Notes under the pieces: generated by a model
Database searches by the model: none
Seen by the model: the letters and a program-made list of their open reading frames with translations, nothing else
Told to the model about the DNA's origin: nothing
Made by a program: the position numbers and the translations under genes
Shown: in pieces, positions 47,683-60,200 of the stretch
How positions within the stretch are numbered: the first letter of the stretch is position 1
Layout of the letters: each line of letters opens with the position of its first letter
NCBI GenBank assembly: GCA_947568835.1
Contig: OX387606.1
Coordinates: 14,570,001-14,634,000, forward strand
Direction: 5' to 3'
DNA length: 64,000 bases
Origin: Protonemura montana
Taxonomy: Eukaryota; Arthropoda; Insecta; Plecoptera; Nemouridae

Positions 47683-49436
47683 ATGGCTACTAAAGTGCTC
47701 GGGAAATTGACTTTTAATAAGTGTCTGAGAAAGAACATTATATTAACCAGCTCAAATATTCTTATGAGTACAAAAATTTCAGAAATACTTATCCGAAAAT
47801 CTGTTGGAGAGAAAACATCAGTGAAGGTTCTTATTTATGGCGATGTTTTCAAGCTTAGTGCATGATATTTTGAGGTTATCACTCGAACTTAAATCTGTCA
47901 AAATATTACTTTTACAGGGATGGGTTAAGTCCCTCAGAAAGATGAAAGAAAACATTTTCTTTGATTTAGATGATGGATCTTGCGCACGAAGAATTCAAGT
48001 GTTCTGCCCTAAAACTTTAATGCCTCAAAATTTAACATATGGAGCAGCAGTAGAGGCAACAGGGGAACTACAAGTGACTAGAAAAGGCCAGCTAGAACTT
48101 GTTGCAAACAATGTTGCGGTTGTCGGACCATGTGTCGTAACAGACGGTTATCCATTTGTTCCTAAACAAACTTATGCCCCGGAGTATTTACGCCAATATC
48201 TACACCTTCGTTCGAGAACAAGTGCATTTGCAGCGATGTTACGCGTGCGAGATGCGGCCACAAATGCATTCAATAGCCACTTTCATAATAATGGATACAT
48301 AAGTATCCATTCTCCTGTATTAACGTCAAATGACTGCGAAGGGGCAGGGGAAGTATTTTCTGTACGGCCAGATAACGAAAATTTAATTAAATCAATGGCA
48401 AAAGAGGGTTTCTCACCAGCAGAAGCATATTTTGATTCAAAAGCATACTTGACTGTGTCTGGACAGATGCATTTGGAAACTGTTGTGAGGTATTTTTTTC
48501 CTTCTTTTTAAAGTTCTTTTAATTGTGAAATCATAGAAAATATTTCAAATTAACAAGATAAATTCCTTGCAGATCGCTCAGTAAAGTATACACCTTTGGG
48601 CCAATATTCCGAGCAGAAAACTCTAAATCGCGGCTTCATCTTTCTGAATTCTACATGCTAGAAGCAGAAATTGCATTTTTAGACAATCTTGAAAATTTGT
48701 TAAGCATCATAGAAGCAATGGTGAAAGATGTTACCAAAGTCCTCCTAGATACATGTGAAGAAGATATCGACTTTTTACACAAGACTAACAAAATGGACAA
48801 GTCAACTGTAATTGAAATTGCTAAACAGCCATTTGGCATTCTAACATATGAAGAAGCTGTGGACATATTGAAGAAGAATACTATTCACTTTTCATCCCCT
48901 GCTGTTTACGGAGAAGGCTTGGCAAAGGAGCACGAATTGTTCCTCGTTCAACACAATGATAATATTCCGGTTTTTATTGTCAATTGGCCATCAGGAAGTA
49001 AACCATTTTATATGAAAGCAAAAAGCAATGGTTCATCACTGGTAAGCAAAATAACCTGAAATGTGCTGTAGTAACAGTGAGCCAAAATGATTGCCCTTTA
49101 AAAACTACCTGAGAATTGTCACAAAATTTTGTTACCCTTGAAATATTTAGGTTTGCTTGTTAACAGGTTTCGGCTGTTGATCTCTTGGTGCCAGCTGTCG
49201 GGGAACTATGTGGTGGAAGTCTCCGCGAAGACAACTACGACATTCTCAACGGCAAACTGATCGACGCTGGACTTGAAAGGTCCCTGTCCTGGTATCTAGA
49301 ATTAAGGAAGTTTGGTAATGTTTCCACTGGTGGCTTTGGGATGGGATTTGAGAGGTATCTGCAATTAATATCAGGTATTCCAAATATAAAAGATGCAATT
49401 CCTTTTCCAAGATGGGCTCATAATTGTAAATTATGA
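47683..49436 (+). CDS. NARS2: Asparaginyl-tRNA synthetase, mitochondrial
   Basis: NARS2 charges mitochondrial tRNA-Asn with asparagine. Four exons, 47683-47826, 47918-48489, 48573-49041 and 49167-49436, give 484 residues (human 477). The first ATG in frame gives [18 protein letters not shown], basic and fit for mitochondrial import. An OB-fold anticodon-binding domain follows ([20 protein letters not shown]), then the class II catalytic core. It includes [23 protein letters not shown], motif 2 as [14 protein letters not shown] with [11 protein letters not shown], and motif 3 as [12 protein letters not shown] before the terminal [11 protein letters not shown]. The bacterial-type domain order separates it from cytosolic NARS1. 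The upstream flank is the end of a P-like transposon, 93 bases before the ATG. All introns are GT-AG. Confidence 0.96.
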
Positions 49437-50275
49437 TACTGATATAATAAGTGTAGCATTAGTGTTTGTCAAGATGGAACGTAATTCCTACCCAAAGGTA
49501 GGATCTCAGAAGGAGTTCTGACAAGGATAGTCACTTTGTAGTATCTATTGTATAGTATTGTGTAGTATGTCATTCAGAGAATGCAAAAAATATAATGTCG
49601 TTTGAGACCCCATTTTGATAACATTTTGTGAAAATATTTCCTAACTCTAAGGTTTCTCCAAGAATTAGCTCCCAACTCACAGAAACATCTGAATTTATCG
49701 GTATGTAATTGGAAGTCGTTTCTTTGTCATGGCCATCTCTATAAAACACATCTCTACAATGAGGAGGTTTTTTTCAAACTTGCCCTATACTCTGTCAGTA
49801 GATGCAGCCCTAAGATCTTAGAAAAATACGCTAAGATGGAGATGATGAACCGGTGGATGGGCCTCATTTTATTAACGGTTTAAAAATATAGCTTGAAATT
49901 TAATTTTACTGTGTAGTGTGACTTCATTCTGAAAAAAATAACTTAAAACGTCCCATGCAACCTTAGAGAACATTTAATTTGTTTTTTATGTTTTGAATAT
50001 TTTTGAGTATTGTGTTCTTTATTTATTGCACATCTTTCCTGTCTCAATATGTGGAATATGACATAACATCATCCAAATACTGAAGATCACTGAAGATCAA
50101 TGATGGGTGTATGTTTATTCCTCCCTAAAGGTTTGAAAAGATATATGTGGTTGTAAAGAAAGAAGATGGCCTGCAGCACAGATACCAAGAGAAAGTAGGA
50201 ATTATTTGTATCTGAAAATATTTAAGTTACAAGTTAAGAAAAAAGGTTTAAAATAATAATGAAATAGAAAAATGT

Positions 50276-50695
50276 TATCCAGATAATGTAGTTTATTGAT
50301 TCCAACCCCAAATATACCTGTTTTATCAAATAATACACCACACTTCAACTTTTTCATCGTTGCATTAGTTGACGGTTTAAACAAGTACCGAGTTACACTC
50401 AATTCTGCTTTATTGCTAACTAGATACCAGATTCCTTCTTAGCATTGCTGTACACCCACCTCTGCAAGTTATAAATTAGGACATATGGTTCAAAATGATC
50501 ATTAAATACAATAACAGTCACCCAGAGAATGTATTTTATTGACTCCAATTCCCAAATACAGTTTTCAACTAATACACTACCGTTGACTTCTTTGCATTGG
50601 TTGACTGGATGAAGAACCTCTCAGTTCTGACAGGGTTTCCTTTATTGCTAACTAAACACTGAATTCCTATTCGGCATTGCTGTACACAAACGTAA
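50276..50695. repeat. Diverged tandem duplication, period about 245
   Basis: Two units share TTTATTGA with TCCAA, AATACACTA-like, TTTATTGCTAACTA and GCATTGCTGTACAC in the same order and spacing. The units are 50276-50462 and 50522-50695. There are many mismatches, so the duplication is old. Confidence 0.6.
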
Positions 50696-50940
50696 CTTCC
50701 AACAACATCCAACTAAACCTGTTAACTCGGAACACAGTGCTAGTTCTATCAGCGAAACATTTCACTCGAAAACAAAAAATAATTTGTTGATTAAAAATTA
50801 GTGGTTAGGGTTCCTAATGGCTGGATAATGGAATTGGAAAGGAAAAGAAATAAAGGAGCATTTCTTTTCCTTCCCACTTCCATTAAAATTAAGAATAGTT
50901 CAAGACGTGTAGTAGTTCACACCCTACTTTCCCAGATCAC

Positions 50941-50946
50941 TTTATT
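50941..50946 (-). promoter_or_regulatory. Candidate polyadenylation signal AATAAA for PCF11
   Basis: An exact hexamer on the minus strand about 300 bases past the PCF11 stop. Confidence 0.4.
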
Positions 50947-51245
50947 CATAGAAGTCAGATAAAGAAACACAAACTTTATTTTGTGAAAATGCACTTTATA
51001 ACATAAAAAATAGCTGTTAACCAACCAACATTGAATGTTTTAATTCAATGTATGTAAAGACATCAATGAATACTTTAAACAAAGCTTTCGGCTGTTCTTA
51101 TTCTACCATATTTACACTTTCAGTTTAAGTACTTAGTACTCACGTAATATATTTAGAAAATATTTAGAGAAAAAACTAGATCACATAACTGGCTCTACAT
51201 AGATTAACAATCACACGAATCACTGATCGGAAATTCACCCGCACT

Positions 51246-54200
51246 TTACATGATCGAACACAAACCGGATAGCTCGTTACCCTTCTTCACCGGGGGCAAA
51301 ACCACAAGTTGCCTGCCCGTGAGTTTAGGCTTGAGCGTTTCGGGCAGTAAAGTGTCCTCTACCCCCGGTGGTGGTGGTTCATTATCCTCCTCCCCAACCG
51401 TCCGACCTTCAAACGCAACATCACCACTTTCTGCTTTGTCCACCGCCTCTGCATCTGCTTCGCTTGGCACCTCTCGTGCCGGCAAAGGTTTGGTTATATT
51501 GATCTTGATCTTGCTACCAACAGTCGCAATGTTGGTCTTGGGCGAGTCCTCGAACTGGACGTTTCCGTCAATAGAGGAGACGACAGCAGCATGTGTAGTG
51601 TCTGTGACAGGTTTCGGTTCCTCGACAATTATCGCAATAGGCCTAGAGTCCGTGGTGTCCGATTTGTCATCGACTGGCTCGAGCTTGACAGTTCGTGGGC
51701 CAAACAGTTTGAGTTCTACCGTCTCTAGGACATCGTCGAGAAGAACGCCAATGACCAGCTGACCTTCCGTTCGGCCAAAATCATCGTCATCTGATTTGAA
51801 AAATAAATTAGGAAATCTGTATTGTTTGCAAAATAATTGAAAGCATAATAAAGAGAAACAGGTAAATGTAACAAACCTTCTGGGTTCTGAGTGGTAAGAT
51901 CTTCGCTGTCAAGGTCTAATAATGCGTCCTCCACTTCCTCTTTCACTGTAACTTGAATTTCCTCCAACTCTGGTTGCGTAGCTTCATTTTCAAGCTTGAT
52001 TTCCGTTTTTGTAGTTTCTGGACCATTTTCGTCTGATTTTGGCACTTCTTCCTCATCTGTTTCCATTTTAATTTCAACTTCTTCTGCAACTTCATCGGTT
52101 GGCACATCTTTTGATTCAATCTCGACAGTTTCATCGTGTTCGTAAGATGCAGACTGAAATAAAGTTATGCAATAAGATTTTGAAACTTTCACCCAAAAAA
52201 AAAAATTAGCCACATACGACTCTTGGAAGTTGCAATATGCAGATTGTAAAAATACATTGAAAATCGCCGATTTAATTTACTGACTATCACTCACTTTGAA
52301 GTCCTCGTAACAGAGAGGATGATAAATCTTCTCGTCCACTCGCACAGCCACCTTGAGATGCCATTCCTCACTGTCCTCGTTGTAGAACTGCTCGAACTTG
52401 TCGTGACACATCTCGCAGAACGGATTCTCAGAGTTCTCTCCAACTGGAACACTTGGGATGACAACCGGCTCGTTGTTTTCCTCTCCTGCCATTGCCTCCA
52501 TTTGTGGGTCGAACCAGACCTGAGCTGTGGGTCGAAGAGAAAGAATCAGTCATTAGAGTTGGATTAGAATTGGAATAATCTTTGAGCAAAAAAATCAATA
52601 GTTTACAAATAAGAATGCATGAATTGGTTGGGGTCAGTACTAGATTCACAAAAAGTTATGAGTTTCAAGGCCCTGAAGAATTGCCCCATCACATAATGAT
52701 TCGATCCTGTCCGCAATCACATGATTAGTTGATATCAGCCTGATAACATCCTTCAGATCAGATATGATAAGATGATCTAGAACATGCTGAAACGTTTACT
52801 GGTAATACTCACGTCTGTGGTCCAAGTCCTCGATCTCTTCGTACTGGAGCCAGTCCGAGACGTCGTAGTACCACTTTCGACTCTGCGCCTTGCGAGTGTT
52901 GTCACGGTCTCGCCGGTTCTGCCGGAAGTGCCAATCCAGGTGCTGGCTGTACTTGACCGTCTCTTCCGGAGGGAAGCGCACACCACACGAGCTGCACTGA
53001 ATGCCTGAGTACAGTATCGCCACCATGCCCGGTTGCCGTCTGCCGAGAAAAAGGGCTGTTAGTGTTTTGCTAGTAGGCCCTAGGAATTACTCTTTTAATT
53101 AAATAGACTTATCACTAGTTTTGGGTTTCTTTTAACTTATTTCTTCTTGATAAAAAAAATTAAAAATAAATGACTCGTGAATGTTTTTGGTCTTGGGATA
53201 AATTATTGCATTAAAACATAGGTAGTTGGGAGTCAAAGTTTAGATTTTTTTAAAATGTTTGTGCTAATTTCTAAAATTTAGTTCCCAAATAAGTACTGAA
53301 AAGTGACCCAATCGTTTGAAGCTTACACTCTCAACGTTTCTATCCGCCGGAATTCAACATGTTTCATAATCTTAGGCTCTTCTTCGACCTTCTTCGGCTC
53401 GACAGTCGTGGCTGAAGCCTCTTTAGTATCAGTAGCCACGATTCCAGTTGCCACCAGCTTTTGGAACAGCTCTTGGATATTGATGTCCTTCGTCAAGAAC
53501 GGAAGGAATCCGCCACTGCTTGAGCCCGTGTCACTCGATGGCAATGCCGACGGTTCGCTGGGCTGCGACATAATAGCTTCCTGCGAGTTCGATTCGTTGT
53601 CCACTTGGTAGTCGAATCCGGACGATGGGGCAAGAGCCGTGGGCATCAGGCTCGTAAGCATGTCCAAAGGCACTTGGCCACCTAGATGAACAATGAAGAC
53701 AAACAGCGATGTTTAGTTTTACAGTCATATTTACAGAACAGTAGTTTGATTTTCTTCATATGACTTACCGTTCATGTCGTTTTTGATGAACAGTCCTTGA
53801 GAAGGCTGTGATGAATTTTGGGCAGCATTACCGCTGAGTGGAAGGGCTTCATCGGGGTTGAATGGTTGATGGTGATTTATTCCGTCAACTTCAAAATTAA
53901 AAAATTAAATATTAGAACCAAAACCAAGATTTGAGAGATCAATGAAATATAGTATAGCACAGTATTACTGCCAGTTTATAGATACAATTATGATTTTATA
54001 GCAATATTATAATGATTGAAGTAAACCAGCTAGCTACTTTCTGATGACACTTAATCTAACTAAGCACAACTCACCAAAGGTAGGCAGTGGTAATGCAGTG
54101 TTTGAAAGGGCACCATGTGCAGTAGTAACATTGGCCACATTGTTTCCATCGAGGTCACTTCTAGGTGGAGAAGGCAGCCTGCCACCTTCCATGTTGCGCA

Positions 54201-57200
54201 GACTAACATATCCTGGCCTCACACCCGGAGGCAGCCCGGAGAATCGTATAAAGTGCTTCTTATTGCGCACGACTATTGGCATAGGCAGCCCTCCAAACTC
54301 GACTTCAAACGGTCGCCCATTTATTAATACTGTGGTTAAAGCGTTGACAAACCTTAGGATATGTGGCTTGTTTTCAACGTCAAACCTGGAAAGAAAATTT
54401 GATGTTAATAAGTATTAAGGGATTTGGAATTGATCTACACTAGTGGTATTTAAAAGAGCAAAACTTAACTGAAACAAGAATAGCCTGCAAGACTTACAAA
54501 AAAAACACAGGAAAAATTTCAGTTGTTAAAAATGTTTCTACTTAAATACAACTTACCTTTGTGGCTTGGAGTCTAGGAAAATAGGAACCATGTTTTTGGC
54601 GTCGATAATAAGATTAATCTTCCCCACGCAGAGGTCCAGCCTCTTGACATAACCGAGCTTGACCTGCGGAGGCGGCCCCTCCAGATTTACTGAGCGCATT
54701 TTTCCACCAAGCTCCACTTTGACAGGTGGTCCACCAAAATAGCACTCGTACCACTTTCCGTCGATCCATAACTCTCTTGTCGGAGCTCCAAAACGGATCC
54801 TGCAAGCGGAAAACATTTTGTTCGGAAATCTTTCTTCATTGCTTTCATGGCACTGTGGACTTTCAGTTTAAAAATTCAAAAAATGTAGGTTCACACATAC
54901 CCCCAAAAATCCAATGTTTGTGCAAGAAAGCTTAACAAAGCCTAAAACTGAATTATAAATATTTTCTGACTTACTGGTGCTGATGACCGTCAATAACGAA
55001 GTCCCGATACGGTTCATTGAATGAGCATGTAAACGAGTCTCTTTCTCGGTCATCAAACATGACCCTTCTGGTCCCACGTTGGAACATGACCTCCCGGGGG
55101 TCATCCCAACTGACCATGGTCAGTGCCATGTCCCCATAGTAGCGGATCTCTCTCGGGTGCCCGTCGATGTTGATCGTACGCATAGTGTCCTTGGAGATGT
55201 TGTCGAGCACAAGTGGATCAGCCAGCGGCATGTCGTCGTTGTTCATTACAGCCTGCTGGCTGGTGAATTCCTCTTGTTGCTGCACGAACGGATCGAATCT
55301 GAAAGGTTTCCGTAAAAGTTATGGATATCAATTGCAACACCTAAGGTCAGCATGGCAAGATAGAACTCGCGGGGTTAATTTACCCTAATTTTGTTAGCGC
55401 AAAAAGAATATCAATAAAAAAAAAAAATAAAATTCAATAAATAAATTCAATAAAAAAAATATCTGAAAATACAATATAATCAAGCAAAAATCACGCAAAT
55501 TAACTTACATATTGTTTACTGGTGCATCAGTTTCAAATCCAGGAATTCCGGCAGGCATCGATCCCGCAGTCATTGCAGTGACTGCCATTGGTCCCATATT
55601 TGGTGCTATAGGCCGGAGTCCTGCCACCATGGGACCCATTGGCACCCCCATGGGCACTGGCCCCATTGGCAGGTAAGGCTGCTGGTGGGGCGGGCGCCAG
55701 CGGTAGCTGCTTTCGCCTGCGGGCGGCATTATGAAGGGCTGTTGCTGGTGGTGCATCGGTCCCATTCCCGGTTGACCATGCAGCCAAGGGTTAGGTGGAC
55801 GTTGCCACGGCCAGTTGTTGTTGTTGCCACCGTTGTTTGGGCCTCGGGTATTGCCGCTAAGGAGAGCAGTCTGGTTAGTTCAGTATTTGGAGTGTAATAT
55901 ACGTTAGCTCGAACAATATTTTTTACGTGTTTTGGTAATGACACAAAAAATACGATGCATCCGTTTTATAGATTATTAGTCAAATGCTATTGACGATGAA
56001 CCCTGTCATGCTAAAATTTTGCGTTGACAGTTGGAATTTTGCCTGGTTATCTGCGACTAGAAGGCAATTATTTCTTGGGTTCCAACATTATAACAGTTGC
56101 AGGGTCCTTATTTCAATAAATTTATATTTTATATTTTTAATGCTTAGTTCTCAGTTCTGAGTAGGTAGGTGATCAAACATATCTAAAAGTTAAAACCGTT
56201 CGCTCTCACCGATGCATTCTCTGTCCCGGTCGGTACCGTTCATCATCCCGTTTCCGCGGAGGTGACGCTCCCGAACGGTGGTTTGTGTCACTGCCGTCAC
56301 TGCCCGGACTGAAGGACGGTGAGTTTCCGTCATCGGAGACCGGAGACAAGTCAAGCCGGCTGCTCTTAGGCTTCGAGTTTCGTCGCTCCCATTTTTCGTC
56401 TCGCCGCTTTGCTTCACGCAGCTTCTTGGTCTCATTCAATTGCACGACCTGGCGCACAGAAACGTTAGCCGTGAAATAGGCAAGTGTCGGTCGGATATTT
56501 GCTAGTATTCATCACAATTCGGTATTTATCCAAAAGATTGCAACTACAGTTCAATATTTTAACGGTTGATGCTTTTCAGTTTTCAGGTGTAATAAAATCG
56601 ATAACTTTAATATCAAGGTAGATGACAGTTGAGGAATAAAAATGAAATTACATTGCTCTTCTGTAGGTTCTTCCGAAAGTTTATTTGCGCATTTGGAAGT
56701 AATACAGCCTCAAAGCTATCATTGGCTAGATGAAAACAGGAGGCCAAAAGTAACAGGCAATTGAAGGCTTCGCCTTTTCTTTAGTGAGAAGCGATAGAAC
56801 AAATTGTGATATAGACAGAAGAATGGTCTCACCTGAGTAAGCAAAGTGTTGTACTGAGAGCTTGATAGCTGGCCACTCTTGATCTGCTCATTGGCCTGAG
56901 ACATAATCATGTCGATGTTGTTGTCGCTTTCCTCGTGAAGGTCGTCGGCATGTGAGCGCATGTCTGTGTCACCAGATCGACGTCGTTTTCTAGGTTCGTC
57001 ATCTGTAAAATTGGAAAATTTCCCTTGTAGAAGTGGAAGCGGCTACTGGGACGATATCCAGGTAGATGTCAAACAAAGGATAGAAACAATTGGTAGGATA
57101 GATTTAGAAGTTAACTTTAATACATAAATTACCACTCGGTCTGCCAAATAGATGAGGTCGACCCAACCGATCCAATTTCCCAGCAGGACCGGGCTTTTTT

Positions 57201-60200
57201 CCATAACGATCTCGATACGAACTCACGACGGGCGACTTTGGTCCCTTAAACCTGCAGAACAATTATTTTGTAAAAACGTATTACATGGAAAACTAACTGA
57301 TTAGATAAGCATGCAAAAAGATTAACTAATTACTTCGACCAATCTCGAGGATTCAGATCTCCGTTTCCTTTCACTTCCAAAGCCTTGCCTTTACTAGCAA
57401 CCTTTTTGGAGTCCAGTTTTGGTGGTGAAGATAACTGCCTGTCATCCAAATCACAGATCTTGATGGACAGAGGCTGTCCAGAGATGATCGGCGGGGGAGG
57501 GGGAGACGGTTGCCTAGTCGATTTTCCCGCTAGCCTCCGCAGGTCAACGTCCTCGTTTCCAAACAGGCTGAGGGACAAAGTTTAAATTGGAAGATTTATA
57601 TTAGATTCTAATCATAGAGCTGTTTGAAAAAAAATCTCTGGAATATAAGTGAGTGCTGATTCTTCGAATGAACACCAAAAAGTATCAACTTACATATCAA
57701 ACTTTTCGGCCTTGCTCTTCTTGTTTGGAGGTTGATCACAGACTTCTCTATCGGAAGACACTCTCTTTTTTCCAGGGGAACTTAAGCCTGGCGTTTGCCG
57801 CAGGTCTACATCTTTGCCGGCATCCAAAGAAACCAGAGGGGTATCTACGACTGATTCTGAAACGAAAGCTTCCATCATTAGAACATAAAATAGTAAAATA
57901 TATCAAATTTCAAGCATGCAAGAACGAAAGGAAAAAAATATCCACTCGGTTTCAGGCCTCTTTGGAATAAATTTGAGAACTACACAAAAATAACAACTAA
58001 TCAAAATGAAGGACTGTGTAACCAAGTTACAATAAGAATAAGATTCACTGAAATAAGGCAGAAGATGAATTTTCAATTTTGTCTAAAAGATTTTACTCCC
58101 AACTGAGAATGATTGAAAGAAGGCAGGCATTGAATTTTCAATTTTGTCTACAGAACATGACTTGTTTGAGAAGATTTTACTTAGTAGATGAGCAACAGAC
58201 TTCATTTTAAGAATAAGAGGTTAAAAATTGAATACCACAAAATAAACATTAGATATAATAAAAACCTGCCAATGCAAATCCAAAATCTCGTATGTCATCT
58301 GCAAGTCGACGGTTTCCAGTTGGTAGTGGGAATAGCGAAGATGAAAACTGGTGAGTGTGATTATGCAATGACTTAGCTGAGCAAGCTTACTGACAGATAA
58401 ATCATTATTCTTGATGATAATCAACCAACCACCATTTAAATTAGATTTCCAACGTAGACCAACAAGGACCTCTATGTCAAGATAACATTTTACGACATGG
58501 TACAATGCATAGAGATTTCTCGGTCCTTAGGAGACGGAATAGTGAAAATACAACTAACTACTTACTAGCTCTAAGACTACACGAACCAACAAAACCAGTT
58601 TCAAGTCAAATACAAAGTGCTGATTTATAAAAATTGGAGTAGACCAGGAACAAGAAAATGTAGTTCTTTCATAAATATATTACTTGTTTAGTGTGAGGGA
58701 AAAAGAGAGTGAGTGAGCAACAAGTTGTAAAAAACCTGAAGAATGGCACTGTGTGGTGCACTCGAGTGTTTGGCCACCTGCCTTTGTCCGTGTAGAAGAG
58801 TACGAATCAGAACCTTTTCAGCAGTGACCAATACAAAAGACTAAACTTTCAACTCAGGTACACCACACAATTCCATTCCTCAGGTTTCCAGTAGTTTGCA
58901 CTCTCCCTCTCTTATACCAATTACTCAGTCTTATGGCACCCTAACCAAATCATATCACTTGTTGTCTCGTCAGTGAAGATTTTCTTTACACAATATCTCT
59001 CCAGGTTTTTAAAGGTCAACGATGAACTGACAGGCCACAAATGATCAAAGCATCCCATAAATTTCTGTATGAAAACTGCTTATAATCTTGTGTGCAACGT
59101 ACAAAGTAAAAGGTATTAATGTAAAGGTTTTAATTGTTATTTCACAAATGCGGAAGACAAAAAAAATGAATAAATAACTTCTAACCCAAAAAACAAAAGC
59201 CTTAGTTAGGTGCTGTTCGTTCCTTTGAGTGTGTTCTGCCGAGTGTGAAATTGGTAAGGCAGGCTTACTTTTGACCGAATCCACTGCAGGATTAATCTTT
59301 TGCTGTTTCTCAGGAGGTCCAGCCAGGCGTAAATCAACGTCGGATATCTGAGGACTTCTACTGCGCGACTCTCCCCTTTTCTGTCGAATGTAGTTTCTTC
59401 CCTTGGTCGAGATCTTGACGTCTCGAAACCGCGATCGATTTTCTTGCTTCTTTGCGTTGCTGATGGTAGGTGGTGGTGGAGGGGAAGGGGAATCTTCTTC
59501 CGACTCGATCATATCGTACTTACTACGCTCACGAGACTCTTCTTTGCCTTTAGACTGCGTCTTTTCGCGCTTAAGAACATCACCGACCTTTTTGTCCAGC
59601 TTTTTCGTTCTGGGCGAATCTGGTTTATTTTTTTGCTTTTCATTGGGCTTTTTGTTTGGAGATTTATCTTTTTCTGGTTGTAAGGATCTACTCTTGGGTT
59701 TTTCTACTTTATTAGGAGACTTTTTTGAGACAATATTCTCTTTAGAGTTGCGGAGATCATCCGTGGGATTCAGAGGAGAACTAGCAACAGTCAAATCAAT
59801 GTTAATAATCTTAGGGGAATCCCTGTCTTTCAGCTTGGGGATTCGTTTCATCGTCGATACGTTGGATACAGAAGGAGTAGGAATCTTTGATTTAGCCCCA
59901 TTCCCTTTACATTCAGAATAGCTCGTAGGAAAGGCCTTACTACCAACACTACTACCCTTATTACTTATATTACGAGGTTTAGTTACTCCTCTAGGCTCTT
60001 TATTTGGAACATTACTTTTATTATCACATCCTAGGTTGATTGTGATGTGTGGCTTTGGTTTTGCAGGCTCGACTAATTTGACCGCGTCAAAGATGGCCTC
60101 TGTCTCTTGCAGCGGGACTACCGTTTGCGCCTGGGGCGCTGGACGCCCCAAGAGGCGCGGATCTCTGGTTCGCGCGACTGACTTAGAGGGAGACGCCGGG

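Larger units (their letters stand above)
49437..51245. other. Convergent gap between NARS2 and PCF11
   Basis: 1.8 kb with 3' untranslated regions of both genes. It contains two diverged tandem units (50276-50462 and 50522-50695). No clear AATAAA follows NARS2 closely; ATTAAA occurs near 50504. PCF11 has a minus-strand AATAAA at 50946-50941. Confidence 0.55.

Noticed and set aside
51250-51762. 170-codon plus-strand open frame
   Set aside because: Exact antisense shadow of the last PCF11 exon.
59403-59921. 172-codon plus-strand open frame rich in Phe, Leu and Ser
   Set aside because: Antisense shadow of the Lys/Ser-rich PCF11 linker exon.
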